A stretch of DNA of 64,000 nucleotides, taken from assembly GCA_030762175.1 (NCBI GenBank), contig CM060843.1, forward strand, positions 24,507,501-24,571,500, in the 5' to 3' direction. This document shows, in pieces, positions 35,126-47,846 of this stretch (position 1 is its first letter; each line of letters starts with the position of its first letter). Position numbers and translations under genes: made by a program. The stretch is from Metallyticus violacea. Lineage: Eukaryota > Arthropoda > Insecta > Mantodea > Metallyticidae. Under the pieces are notes generated by a model. The model ran no database searches. It had not been told where the DNA came from and worked only from the letters and a program-made list of their open reading frames with translations.

Positions 35126-37439
35126 AATATTGAACGAGTGACAAAAGCAAATAAATAATGTCATCTCCAGTCTTAAGATTGTTGTCATAAATTACCCAGT
35201 TCCCGACTCTTTCCCCCATTGACCTGAAAAAGTCACGAAATTCCAGCGCTCTACCGAATCTAGCTGTGGCATAGCGACACATCGAGACTGCGGCGGGAGA
35301 GAAGAAGAAGAGCTTCATTAATTCTACAAAATGCTATGGGTATTCGGATCAATTAAAACCCATCCTTCCTCCTCCCCCCATAAAACTGCCGCAGGTTTTA
35401 GAGAGCATATAAAATGCTATTCCATGTAAAAAAAAAAAAAAATACATCTTTCATTAAGTTAGTGTTTTTCATTACTGTATTGAGCGAGTCTTTCGCATTG
35501 CATCTAAGTGGCGAAACCCCCCTGATAGCAGTTTGGGAATATTTCCTGTTCCTTAGTTATGTATGGGACATGTAAGTTGCTCCAGGTTCTGTTGCACAGT
35601 AGAGCGCTTGTAAATGTGTTAAAGAATAGCCCAAAAGTGTTCTGTTGGATATAGCTCCGAAAGGATATTAAGATAAGAATGCTTTAATACATAATCAATG
35701 TTTAGAATCTCGTCTACATTTTTTCAATTATAAATGTTCTAATCATCAAAAGTAAAGAAGTAAATAAATATAGAACTAGCCATGTAGTGCCTAATTATAA
35801 GTTTACTATATAATATATGGTGGCAGGAGCTCAATGGTATTATAGTATGGAAATGTGCGGTCTTAAGGCTATTTGCAAAAGTGGGATTCGGTTCGCAGGA
35901 TGCTTTATAGAGAAGTTCCTGCCAAATGCTCATGAAAATGGGTCGAGTAGCAAGGAAAAGCCTGATTATTGAGAAGACTTTGAAACGTTAGTATCATATT
36001 TTCAACTTGGATGATAAAAGTTTGTTAAAAATGTGTAGCACATATAAATAAATGAGATAAATAAATAGTGCACGTATAAATATAGAGTCATCCAATTATC
36101 TGTTAATTGACGGGCGTTGGAGGTCTGCATCTGCCGATAAACCATGGCTCAAGGCCAGCCTGAATAAAGTTATAAATCAAAGTGGTTTAAAATGCACTGA
36201 AGAATCACTTCAAACGTACTGTTTGCAAACGACTGCAATAATATAGGACAATGTTAACAAATTTAACTTTAAAAATAAATGAAATTGAACCACAAAAAGA
36301 AAAAAAATGAATTATCTTATCTTATATCATCATAAAACAATGGAATAAATTGTACAATATTAGTATTAGAATACTTTATTTGTTGTAGTGGCTGTCTACC
36401 TAAAAAGTAGATATACCAATGCAGTAGACAGACGCTTAAATTCTCAGCACTTAAATAAATAAATAAATGTATGATGCATGCCATCTGCATCATTTTAAGA
36501 GTACGTTCTATTAACCCTGGAAATAGAAAGACCACGTGGGAACAAAACTGCAAGAAAAGTAAGTAGAAACAAATCTTATAGCTTGTTTAAATCGACAGAA
36601 TCTGCTAGAAATGAAAAACCATTTATATATTCTCCCTATAAACCTTTTATGACTTCAAACACCGGCTTCAGAAAGGTTATTAAATAAATCAGATGCTTTC
36701 TGAAGCGCAAAGATGAGAAGCTGACTAAAATATGCACAGAAAGTGAAAAGCTCTTTTCGTTTCGTTGTAGGGCAATATTGAATGTTATACAATATTCAAC
36801 ATTCGCAAGCCTGAGCGATCGCGTGTTCTTCTTGTGCTGACAAACAAACAAAGGATAGGAATAAATGCAGCTAAATAAAAAAAATATATAATAGTGCAGA
36901 TGGGATATGCATTGACATATAATATAATAGAATTATTTATTTTGTTCACACAAGAAGATCACAGAGACGAAAGGACATGTCTTGTTGGAAATATAGGTTT
37001 GAAAAGTTAGCAGAAAGTGTTTATTTTATGTTATTTTCGTTATTTTTAATGAATAAATAAACACGATAAAAATTTAAACAAAGCCATTGAAATAGATCAG
37101 TAACGGAATTTTCATGGTTTTATCGACCGTGTTACGTCAACTGACGGGTCGGCTGTCAGAACGGTGATTCATAGCGAAGCACATGTAATTTCCACGCAAC
37201 TGATCCAAGTTCAGCACGTACCTTATGACAGTAGTTGCTATATTCCTGCCATATTCATACATTTCTGGCATCTTTTTAGAAAATAGTTGTTCACTGGCAT
37301 CATTTCTTACTGAAATATCTAGATCAGCATCAATATCAAACCAGTTGTTCAAAAATGGTGCGAATATGCCATTCATGTATTTTTTTTATATTTATAGTAT
37401 TCTCAAAAAGAATAAGCACTATTACTCTGTGTGAATTTA
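35126..37439. other. AT-rich region, nothing recognisable
   Basis: Several AAATAAA-type tails (near 36050 and 36450) suggest eroded retroposon ends, but no coding motif supports them. Confidence 0.4.
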
Positions 37440-37700
37440 CTACGAACTGTCTCGTCATGGAACGAAGTGTAGAATTTCGGGTTTTTCTGTATTCCGTTAC
37501 CTGCTATTTTGTGCCGACCATGACCACGTAAATGGAACCATGGTTTATCAATAAAAAAAATAAGCGTGGACCATTTACTCTGTCATTGATGTTCCATTAA
37601 ATCCAATTATAAAAAGTTACCTAAGAATAAGGATAGCCTGCCTCAATTCGAGATAATAGTGACCTCGTACGCTTTCGAGTTTAAAATGACTCAATTTTGG
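37440..37700 (-). pseudogene. DUF4817-type transposase fragment, copy 3
   Basis: The minus strand gives PWFHLRGHGRHKIAGNGIQK, the segment around the first catalytic aspartate also seen in copies 1 and 2. Upstream coding sequence has decayed beyond recognition. Confidence 0.45.
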
Positions 37701-37845
37701 AAGATGTGCTGATGCGTATAAAACACGCCAGAAATGTGTAAGAATAACATTTTCAACATTTTCTGTCACAAGGCATATATTTATTTTCGTTATAATTATA
37801 GTTGCAATTGCGAGAACTAGAATTAATTGCACGGATATTACATCC

Positions 37846-37915
37846 ACTTCGCCCTGGATTTACCGCTTTGATTGCCAAACCACCAACTACCGTGAAACGG
37901 TCGACGAAACTATGT
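37846..37915. repeat. ~70-bp sequence shared with 44.28 kb
   Basis: This stretch, containing TTTACCGCTTTGATTGCC and CCGTGAAACGGTCGACGAAA, is repeated with about ten differences at 44279-44348. Both copies lie beside transposase fossils. Its origin is unknown. Confidence 0.7.
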
Positions 37916-37984
37916 TACTGTTTTGAAACATTTGTAACTCACGTTTAATAAAATTCATATATATATATATATAATATTGGCATT

Positions 37985-38830
37985 ATTGAAGGGAAAATCT
38001 CAAAAAGTGTTCTGTACATCACAGGTGCTCAATACGAGCCCCCTTAGTAACTCAGCACACATCTACCCCGCTAGACACGCTGTAATGTCTCGTAGCACCA
38101 TCAGTTGCTACAGTGGCCTCTGCGATACGCCCTTGCAGATCAAGCACGGTCTATGCTAAAGGTAGCACGTAGACTCTTATCTTAAATAAGCAAAGAAAAA
38201 CATCAGGATGTCAGTCTGGAGAAGGTAAAGGTAAATGAAAAACTGTTGTATTCAATCAGCACGGCTATTGCAGCTGTTTGGTAGTCAATTATTGAGTTTC
38301 CTTCTAACTTCCTTTGAAAATGTGGAGGTGCGCCATCCAGTTGGAAAATCAGAACTGTGCTGTTCAAGCTGCAACAGCAGCCATTGCTAAAGTATATCCA
38401 ATGAAATTCCTGTTATCATTTGTTCCACAAAAAATCAAGGGTCGTGTACTTTTAACAGGAATTGTGCATATGCTCCAAGTAGTTAATAGAGTTTTCAATC
38501 CTTTAGATACTGACGTTATGTTTGTTTACCGTACCAGAAAAATGGCTTCGTCCCTGAACACTAATTGTTCCACAAAACCACCACTTTTTCACTGTAGTTT
38601 GCATACTCTCGAGGAAAGAACGTCATTGCAGTGTGTTGTTCGGTTTTAGTACCTGCAGTTTGTAGTTAGTAAGGACGATACCGCAACAATTTCCACACAG
38701 CGTGGGATTTGCAGTTCCCTGCTGCCTCTGACGGTGTGAAATTTGCCCGGACCCTTTCCACCGTTTCCACAATTACTGACGCCTACCAGTTGAATTTTCT
38801 CCTACATATACACCTCCTTTTCTTGAACTC
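37985..38830 (-). pseudogene. DUF4817-type transposase, copy 4, near-complete core
   Basis: Along the minus strand, in changing frames, come VEQLVFRDEAIFLV (first aspartate block), RPLIFCGTNDN, IFQLDGAPPHFQ (second aspartate) and, at the 3' end, DVC-stop-VTKGARIEHL, the usual C-terminus of this group. Stops interrupt each part. This is the most complete fossil of the group in the window; it lies tail to head with the copy 3 fragment. Confidence 0.6.
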
Positions 38831-41013
38831 GGAACACCACTTATGAAATGAATACCCACTAGATGGACTAACACCAAAATTGGTTTGGAAATATTCTTTT
38901 ATATTAATACGGGGGAGAGTGTGTTTGGGATCAATGGTAAAAAATTAAACAGCTTTAATATAATTATAAAAATCCAATGTTTTCACCATCGGTTCAGTTC
39001 TATGTGCTGACCTTGAATGTAAACTGTTGCTGTGGATCCAGGCAGGCTATTCAGAGAATGTCCATAGTTCATGGTCTTCTGCCCCGAACGGTCCTTTTTA
39101 AAAACTCAAATGTACAGAAGTCTACTGGTCATGATCAGGCGATATAAAAGGGACGTCACTGTAAGGAATTAAACATATTTCCGTTTTTCTCTCTCCATAT
39201 CCTTAAAAAAGGTACAGATTGAAGAGATGTATGGCTTGAAGACACTCTAATGCAGCCAGACCGCTTTTTAGGTTCAAATTCCGTTTGATAGAGTTCAAAG
39301 TTTTAACAGAGATGGATCCCTTTGTTTGATCGTAGATAACGATCTTAGTTATATCAGTTAGTAGTTGATAGTGGATTAGCCTGATTTTTGCCCTCTGGAA
39401 TTAGTCATATTCTGGCCTTACTTTTTTGTTAAATACACGTGGGATGCCTTTCATGTAAAGTTTTTCCATTGTTTGATAATCTCGGAATAAGGTTATTTTG
39501 CACCACAAGGGGTAGAAACGTCAATGGTGTTATTTTGGGCATCATTATACTTGCAGGCCCGGGAGTACCCTGCAGTATATCTATCGCGTATACTGCCGAA
39601 GTTAGATTTATTTCCACAGGTTTAAATGCGTCGCTACTGTGAACTTATAAACCTCTTATTGTAAATCGCAAATAACCTCCATAACAGACTGGTAAACCTT
39701 AAAATCCTGTGCACTAAATGCGTTCTGTTTTCGAAAACAGTAATTTTTACTCATATCGCCTCGAGCAACGAAATAAAAAAATAGAACAAATATGCAAATT
39801 CTAACGGAACGTAAAATGCTTAGTGTTCAGTGATAAAGCTTGATCTAACTCCTATGATATACTTAACCAAAACTTTGCGACTGTCTTCATTCGTACCAAT
39901 TGTATATATCATTAAACATGAGCTACTTGCGTTTTAAATCAGTAATAACTGTGAAGTTTCCTATAGTTGCTTGTTGTATTTTATTAATTTTTGCTGCTGG
40001 TGATGAAAACATCTTTGAACACCCTAAACTTAAATCAAACGATTACAAACAATGATGCGGCGTTATTTGATTAAGCCATGCTCCCCTGGGTAATGTTCTT
40101 TCATTGACCGTCAACAAAGCAGTACATGTTTAGGCTGGAAAAATCAATGGAGCTGAAAGCGTGTGCAACTATAACAACGCTACAAATGACTTGACGTTTA
40201 TGTTAGGAAACCTAACAGTAGCTTTGAAGATGAAGTGAGAAACGGCTGAAGTGTTGGAACAAAAAGGTTGTATCTTCCTAACCCCTCCCCCCAAAAAACG
40301 ACCATTTTGCAACCCTTACATTTGTAACCAACGCAGGAACTGTCAAAATGGAATTTACTAAACCTGTCCTCCAGAGGTTTGTAAGGAACAACAGATAAGA
40401 TGAAAAATGGAACATTATCCCGTTGCAACATATCTGGAGGCTGTGGAAGAAAAGATATGGCAGAAAACATTTTCTAAGTGATTAATGAGAATAAACAGGC
40501 AATAGTGGGAAGTACTTGCAAAGGCTAAAAGCTTTGACATCTCTCGTAAAACGTATGAAGCAGGTGACCCCGAATGCCATTTTAAACAAAGTGAAACTCA
40601 TTCTAAAATCAGTAATCTTTAGACGCAGCAACTGCATTGCAGCATGATTTTAAAATTCGTCTCTTTATTCACAGTAACCTACAAAAAACTTCAAGTTCTT
40701 CTCTTGGCAAGGATATCAAGAACAAAATAAACTTGAGATATAATTCAACAGTAAAATATTCACGGTTTTGTTATAATCCTTGACCGCTCCCGCAGTATTT
40801 AATGTCTGGACTACTAGTACCGCACGGTTATCCGTTATCCGTCCTTTCTGACCAGTCTCCCGGCAGTAAACATTCACTCGCGAAAATGGTTTGACAGTTA
40901 CTTTAGATCAACACTTAGGTCTCACATTCAGGAGACCCCAAGTTCACGTCAAGAACGGCCAACCATACCATGGATTTTTTTCGTGGAATCCCCAGGTCGG
41001 ATTTTAGAAGGAA
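38831..41013. other. Region with possible but unproven transposon traces
   Basis: On the minus strand near 39000-39130 a patch reads TFEFLKRTVRGRRP, faintly like the end of a DDE core, and 39429-39617 has a 62-codon frame without a known motif. Neither is strong enough to call. Nothing else is seen. Confidence 0.25.
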
Positions 41014-42092
41014 GTGAGAATAAGACTGGAAGATATGGACAGGCAAATTTTATTCTGCCAGTTTAAAGAGAAAAGTTCATTGTTCACATGGTACAAGGAT
41101 ACTGAAAGTAGACCAAAGTATACAGTAATACATAGGAAGAATAAAAGGAAAGGGATAGCTTGGTTTAGATTAGGTGTTTGGAAATTACGGGGGAATGTTA
41201 CCGCTCCTATCTGTGGAGAGAAGGAAGATGAGATACATATTATTTTTCAGTGCAAAGGAAAGAATAAGCTTGATAAACAAGAAATAAAGAAGTTGTAGAA
41301 AGAAAGGTTTTTTTGCAGGTAAAACGCAGCTACCGAAATTAGAGGAGTTTTTTTATGAAAGGTAAAGAAAAAATGAAGAGGTCATTAGAAAGAAATAATA
41401 AATTGAATTAAAACAATTAAATTGTAATGTATTAATTATTAATGTGATTTAATATATGTAAACATTTAGATCTGTTCTATTTTGAGTTAGTACCTTGGGA
41501 CGTCTATTTCAAATAAGGAATTAAGAGGATTCTTTGTATAGAGTTAAAAAAAAAGTGGATAGTTAACAAATGAGGTTTGGTGATTTGTTAAGTTAGTTTT
41601 AAAATTATTGGTACTCGTATAATATAGTTAGGGTTATAAAATACTATTTTGAATTAGAGTGAAATATGTAAATTGATTTGTTAATTAGCGATTGATGAAT
41701 TCAAGAAGATTTGGAACAGAGTATGAGCTTAAAAAGAGCAATAAGAGTAAAATAAACAAGGAAAATAACGGAAAGAGTACCCTCTGGTGTTGTGAAAGAA
41801 CTACCTGAAGTGGTGAGACTGAACTTATGGCTTCTAGAGTTCCAGTAGGAGACTACTGACGAACTGAAGACAGGATTTTGCAGGGATCATGGATGTGACA
41901 CAGGGAGCACTCAAATTATGTTATTATTTTAGGTTGTTTCAGGAATTGAAATAAGAATAATTATGATTAATTTAAAATTAAGTACAAAAACTTATTGTAA
42001 CACACAAATTGTTTCATCTAAAATGGCCACGGCCAAATAGGTGAAAACCTAATGTTTTTATTTTGTCTTAGCATTTAAATAAATAAATAAAT
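41014..42092 (+). pseudogene. LINE 3' fragment with tail
   Basis: A 94-codon frame (41014-41298) contains GIAWFRLGVWKLRG and CGEKEDEIHIIFQCKG, the zinc-type C-terminal region found after RT in arthropod LINEs. An AT-rich 3' UTR of about 0.8 kb follows, ending in a TAAA repeat tail at 42075-42092. This is a 5'-truncated copy without RT motifs. Confidence 0.6.
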
Positions 42093-43425
42093 ACTACCCA
42101 GGCATCCCCGGTCTCTTAGGCAATTGCTGATATGGATATTTTCCTTATAGGAATCTTCTGCTTTTCAATTTCATTTCTGCAGGGCAGAAAGAGCCAGTTG
42201 AGGTGAGCCTGTGTTCTATGGAGTGGCGATAGGTTTGCGTTCAGGAGAAAGTCTCTATCTTGGTGTGTGACGGTTTCTGCTTGTGAACCCCTTTGGGCCG
42301 CGTTGGGTGACACCGTCGTGACCCGCGTCGGGAACTTGCAGTTTTAAGAAATGGTAGGAACCCCGCTTACGTCCATGTGTTGCCGCTCCCGGATCTGCCC
42401 TTTCTGTGTATTCCTCATTTTTTCATCCCTTCTTCCGAAGGTGCTCTGTTGGGTACACAGACCCATCTGTGGCCGAGATGTCAAAACATTCTCACACGTC
42501 CTACGTGCAAACGAATCGGTTCATCATGTACGTTTGGAATTTATTCATATCTTGAATGTCCGCCAAAAAGAATTACTTTTGAAATCAGCAAATCAACCGG
42601 GATGACCGATGTAAAAAAAAACATTAATAACGAAATCAGAAACGATGAGGTGCTCTAACTTCATTGAGTCAAGCAAAATGCGTTTTCCAATATAACAGTC
42701 GAGGAAGAACGACAATCCCAACATCGTCTGTAAGGTAAGTTTGTATGTGTTTTAGAAAAAACCAGGTACAGGAACGCTTAGTAGCTGAGACGCACAACAT
42801 CCTATGAGCGGACAAGATTTATAACTAAAGGACGATATATTATAAGCTGTTTTTACAGCTTTTGATACTTATTCTCTTTTTATTGAAAGCAAAAAGATAA
42901 AGTAATGTTACAGAGTATGATTTGAAGAAACTGTTAATTTGCCAAGATGTCGGAAGCTTTAGGCAAACTATAACTTTCCATAAAGTCCTTGCATTTAAAG
43001 TTCAGAAAAAAATTATAGGTAAGATACCATTTTCAACTAAATATACATTTTTAATTTTTCTTACAAAGTACTACATAAAAATGAAAACATTTTGTAAGAA
43101 TGAAATATTGCAGCCTTATATACTTATACAAATATTAGTATTGAAACACTTAAGTTTATTTAACCATAATTTTTCTTTTTGTGATTTTTTAAAAGTATTA
43201 GAAATATACCATAGTATGAACAATGGTACATGTACATTTTAATCACCGACACTTCTTTTTTTTTTTTATTAGTGTCTAGGCACATATCAAGTTAGTGGGT
43301 CTTTCATGCTTTTATTGTTCGTTTCACGGCAAACTACGGGACGGCATTCAGAGCATTCCCAGCGGATGAAAAATCCACGCCACTGATATAAGTTTTCGAA
43401 ATTACAATTGCATTTTAATAAAGAG
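42093..43425. other. Gap with unassigned plus frames
   Basis: Overlapping plus frames at 42351-42658 contain RIGSSCTFGIYSYLECPPK, which looks protein-like with several cysteines, but I cannot place it. A 106-codon AT-rich frame at 42922-43242 has no motif. Confidence 0.3.
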
Positions 43426-43683
43426 GGTGCCAAAAAATGTATACACACTTCAAGCAATGAAAAAACTGTTAACACAACAAAACAGAATTCATACAAACAA
43501 TAAATGATGAGCACTGATCATCTTAGACTTTTACTATTACAACAGTTGCTCAAAATGCCCACCATCGACGTCTATACGCTTCTGAGTACGTTGAACTACT
43601 GATTGAGCAACGTTTGCGGAAGTGTCCTCAGCGATTGCAGCATCACGCTCCAAGAAGATGCTGAAAGATCCCAATCTTGAGGG

Positions 43684-43980
43684 TAATGAATGAATGAATG
43701 AATGAATGAACAGTGTTTAACGCCCGTTTTTGCTACAGAGGCACCACAGGCGATGGACACTGATGATACATGAGATGAAATTATATGTTGAGAAAGGATT
43801 TATTTTTAAGGAAGGAATTGTTCCAGGCCTAAATTTAGGGTACCTACCCAGCATTTTCCAGCTATCAGGACTGAGGAAAACCTGGAAAAATCTCAGTCAG
43901 GGAGGACGGTCCTGATGGGATTCGAACCCCAGACCTCCCGGTCACGAGTCCGCGCCTTAACGATCTCGGCCACCCGTGGC
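43684..43980 (-). mobile_element. SINE family A, copy 5
   Basis: On the minus strand the complete head GCCACGGGTGGCCGAGATCG is followed by a B box GGGTTCGAATCCC, the family body and a TTCA repeat tail (43685-43710). Only a 5-bp direct match GGTAA at each side could be a target duplication. The SINE is nested in the TIR element. Confidence 0.88.
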
Positions 43981-43992
43981 GGTAACACGTAA

Positions 43993-44220
43993 TGTGAGTC
44001 ACATCTGTTTACAGAACATCATACGATAATCCTGGCTTCATTTGTTCATTGTTGATTTACCTGTCACGTAGCAAAGCTATCATAATGTATGTGAGTCACA
44101 TCTGTTTACAGAACATCATACGATAATCTTGGCTTCATTTGTTCATTGTTGATTTACCTGTCACGTAGCAAAGCTATCATAATGTATGTGTCACATCTGT
44201 TTACAGAATATCCCAACTTT
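43993..44220. repeat. 97-bp tandem repeat, about 2.3 units
   Basis: Units start at 43993, 44090 and 44187 with TGTGAGTCACATCTG, the last lacking two bases. The first two units differ at about one position, so the duplication is recent compared with the element around it. Confidence 0.92.
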
Positions 44221-44278
44221 GAAATATATTAAATAGATATCTACTGTGTATACATTTTTTTTGGCACCATCGGTATAT

Positions 44279-44348
44279 CCGCTTCGCCGGGACTTACCGC
44301 TCTGATTGCCGATCCGCCAGTTGCCGTGAAACGGGCGACCAAACCATA
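44279..44348. repeat. ~70-bp sequence shared with 37.85 kb
   Basis: ACTTACCGCTCTGATTGCC and the following CCGTGAAACGGGCGACCAAA correspond to 37846-37915. It begins about ten bases outside the TIR element. Confidence 0.7.
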
Positions 44349-45430
44349 AAAGACGCGCTCTCAGATGTCACATGATTAATATTTAGTTCAAACCGCTTTA
44401 CAAAGAATATCTTCATCATAACAATGGCTAATGAAACAGAAAGCACACTTGTCTTTGGAGGGCAGAAATGACCTTAATGCTTATTGTTTATATGTATAAT
44501 ATTTATTTCCAAAACCATGTTCTTATTTTAATTTGGGTTTAAAAAAGACACATACCATTTAGAATTTCCGATATTTTCTGGAAAGGTGAGATTTATTTTC
44601 CTGTGATGCCAGAAGGATGCGATACTCTTTAGCTGACGCTGTTACAGACTCTGGATTACTGCAAGCAATGACATTTCTTTCTGACAAACTTGCGAGTTTC
44701 CTTGTGTCGTTTCCATTTTTTTCCCCCTCTCTTTAAAAGTTTCAGGTGCACGACTTTCATTTTTTTATTCAACATCGATTCTAGCTGGATTGTTTTCTCC
44801 ACAAGTAGTTTTATACGACCAAGAAGGCTTTACGTTTTCTTTTTGAACATATTTCTATTCTTGGAAATCTTTAACAACTGATCCTGCAGCGGCAAGTGTC
44901 TGAAATGTTTCTGAACGAGTTCCTATTGGAGTTGAAAGCAACCATGTAGTTGTATTACATGTCGGTGAGCTTCGAAGGACTGGAAAAAAGTATACAAGAT
45001 GCCTCACACGGAATGAATGATCTTCTAATTCCCTCAGTTCCAAATACACGAGCAAGTTTACTTAAGCAATGTTCCTCATATTATCCCAGAATATTACAGC
45101 AGAGCTCGACGTTGATAATCTAGCATAAGTGGTCTAATTTTTTTCACAATTTTAAGGCTTGTACTTGTGGTCAGTCGCCCTGACCTCTGGTGGTCATGTT
45201 TTGTCATTCTGGAGTTTTATGCAAAACATATTGCAGGATACATTACTTCATTGCCATAAGCCTACCAAATCATTTCAAATGTCTCCCTTACAGATTTGCC
45301 TATTTTCACACAGAATTTGGTGTTAGCTCTCTGCTATAATTTGTAGTCCATAATGAAATTGCAAATATGTTCTTGTATACATTAGCTACCAGTATTCTCA
45401 AAATGACGTCATTTGTCATAATGATTAATC
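44349..45430. other. AT-rich gap
   Basis: Short frames on both strands near 44690-45055 have no motif. Nothing recognisable was found. Confidence 0.4.
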
Positions 45431-45441
45431 ACGATCGCTGC

Positions 45442-45718
45442 ACCGCCACGGATGGCCGAGGTCGTTAAGGCGCGGACTCGTGAGGTCTGGGTTCGAATAC
45501 CGCCAGGACCGTCCTCCCTGACTGAGGGTTTTTTTCCAGGTTTTCCTCAGTCCTCATAAATGGCAAATGCCGGGGAGGTACCCTAAAATTAGGCCTGGAA
45601 CGATTCCTTCCTTAAAAATAAATCCTTTCCCAATATATCATTTCATCTCATGTATCATCAGTGTCCATCGCTGTGGTGCCTCTGTAGCAAAAAGGGGCGC
45701 TAAACACTATTCATTCAT
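45442..45718 (+). mobile_element. SINE family A, copy 6
   Basis: The head GCCACGGATGGCCGAGGTCG is complete; the B-box region reads GGGTTCGAATACCG. The body and a TTCATTCA tail follow. The 11-bp repeat ACGATCGCTGC at 45431-45441 and 45719-45729 is a perfect target duplication. Confidence 0.9.
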
Positions 45719-45729
45719 ACGATCGCTGC

Positions 45730-46557
45730 TCGTGCATTCCCAGGATCGCTCTGTTTTTATGATATAGACCCTAGTCCTGGAACTTTTTGATAGCATCTCA
45801 CAACAGTGCACTAACGCCAGAAAGATCAACGTTTAAAACCAGCAGACAAAATAAAACCTTACTACGTTCAGAATTGTATTATTCGAAAATATAACTTTAC
45901 CCTAGTGCTATAACACTATGAGCTTATTTAAAAACAAAAAAAATCTATATTTATTTCTTATTTAATTGTAAATAATTCCTTTAAATTTGTATTTGTTATT
46001 CAAAAAGGGAGAAGTACTTAACAAAATAAATACATACATAAATAAAAGGGACTAATTGTATTTACTCTCAGTTTTAATTACAAAAATGTACATTCTTTAT
46101 GCTCCATACTGCAAAGTTTACCTGTATACAGGTCATGTGGGTGACAGGCAAATGAGGGTGCATTTTAATTCAAAAATGTCTGAGAGAGGAAATTTTCACG
46201 AGGAAGCTTTAAAAACATCAAATACAAGCTTCCGCATGTGCCGTTGTACAAAAAAAGCACCTTCCATTCTGCCGGAAGAAGAAAAATAAACAAAAAGAAA
46301 AGAGGGGAAGAAAATAACGCAGATGGCTTTTAAAACAGCTAAACATACTCAATGCTCTTGCTGCTTGGTGCATCTCTGACTGCACTCCCGTTGCAATAAG
46401 GGAAGGATTTAAAAATCCGCTAGAAGTTCGTTACTCTCAAATATAAAGCAATGAAGGGATTTCTTAAGAAACTTCTATGCTTTCTCAAATTAATTTTAAA
46501 AAATGAGATGTTATTAAGGGGAGAAATATATAGTACTTTTACTGAAAACCAATCACA
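45730..46557. other. AT-rich gap
   Basis: A 77-codon plus frame at 46056-46289 has no motif. AAATAAATACATACATAAAT near 46025 may be a retroposon tail. Nothing else is seen. Confidence 0.35.
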
Positions 46558-47844
46558 CGAGGTTACCACAAGTTTCCGGCCTCGCCGATAAATATTATCG
46601 CCTTCCCCAATACCTTATCTGGTGTCATATCTTATCTGTTCAGTAAACAATTGCAGCCCTAACTTCCGCCTGCTGTGTTCAATTGTTCAGATATAGTTGC
46701 ATAAATAACGCTATGTATAGAAGATTGTAACATGTTCAAAATGCAATATCGAATCGAGCTATTATTAAGTTCTTCACAAAAGAACGACTTGCCCTCATGA
46801 AATTTAACAGCGATTGGATGGTGTATGGGGAAGCATCCCCCTTATATTGTACTCTAAAAGAATGGGCCAAACTTTTTCGAATGGGTCGAGAAAGTATTGG
46901 AGACGAAGAGTGTGCAGGGCGACCCTTGGAGGTGCTCACTCATGAAAACATCGCTCTTGTGAAAGGAGAAATTATGGAAGACCGGCGGCTCAAAGTTACA
47001 GAAATAGCAGCAAGGTTGGGCATTTCTAAAACAATAATCCTTCGAATCGTTCATGAGCATTTAAATATGAATAAGGTTAGTGCAGGATGAGTGCCTAGAT
47101 TTCTTTCCTCAGTCCAAAAGCAGCAATGAGTCAACTGTTGTCAGACATTTTTGGAGCTCTGCCGTGGCAACGAGAGAGAAGTTTCGCAAACCATTGTTAC
47201 AGGAGATGAAACTATGGTCCTCTACTATGATCCCTTGTCCAAAAGAGGATCAATGGAGTGACGTAAATCTGACGAAGCACCGCCTGTAAAGGCCAAGGTC
47301 ACTCAGTCAACCATGATAATGGACACAATCTTTTGGGAATATGAAGGAATATTCTTCATTGACTTCAAGGATAGGAACACCGCAGTAAATGGGGAGTACT
47401 ATGCTGACCTACTGCACAGACTATGTGCTTCCGTCAAAGAGAAAAGGCGAGGAAAGCTGAGTGCTGGTGTGCGTCTTCTTCACGACAACGCGCCTGTGTA
47501 CACAGCTCTTGTTGCAATAGAAGCTATGGAGAAATGTGTCTTCAAGGAGATGGACCCTCCCCCCTACAGCCCAGATCTGCTCCCAGTTACTCTTTCCTCT
47601 TCGCAAAACTCAAGAATGACCTTGGAGGAAGGAAATTTAAGTGTTACGAAGAAGTGATGGATGCTATTTATGCGCATTTTGCGGACAACACTTCTGACTC
47701 TTTGGGGGGAGGATTGAAACGTTAATTTAAAGATGTGAGAAGTGTATTGTAATAAATGGTAACTATATTGAAAAGTGAAATATAGTTTTTGTGTTTATCA
47801 TACCTAAAAAATAGTTAGGCCGGAAACTTATGGACCTACCCTCG
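46558..47844 (+). mobile_element. Mariner transposon copy 2
   Basis: The right end GGCCGGAAACTTATGGACCT and onward to 47844 matches, inverted, the left end ACAAGTTTCCGGCC with its flank. TA lies just outside the right end; the left target is now CA. Length is 1287 bp. Ends and gene are clearly the same family as copy 1 at 32.6 kb, in opposite orientation. Confidence 0.88.
46732..47725 (+). pseudogene. Mariner transposase (D34D), frameshifted
   Basis: The ATG at 46732 and stop at 47723 span about 331 codons. Frames change at least four times: the N-terminal helix-turn-helix TEIAARLGISKTIILRIVHE is in 46797-47090, the FIDFKDRNTAVNGEYY block in 47313-47657, and the C-terminal FADNTSDSLGGG in 47423-47725. 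The second aspartate sits in LLHDNAPVY; the block that should carry the third aspartate is broken by a frameshift after YSPDLLP. The protein cannot be active. Confidence 0.85.
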
Positions 47845-47846
47845 TA

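Larger units (their letters stand above)
43426..44268 (-). mobile_element. TIR element with internal deletion, DUF4817-type
   Basis: The left end GGTGCCAAAAAATGTATACA is matched inversely at the right end (44245-44268), giving TIRs of about 24 bases. Just inside the left end, the minus strand reads RIDVDGGHFEQLL and stop, a typical C-terminus of DUF4817-type transposases. The rest of the gene is missing, so this is a MITE-like deletion derivative. It contains a SINE and a 97-bp tandem repeat. Confidence 0.7.
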
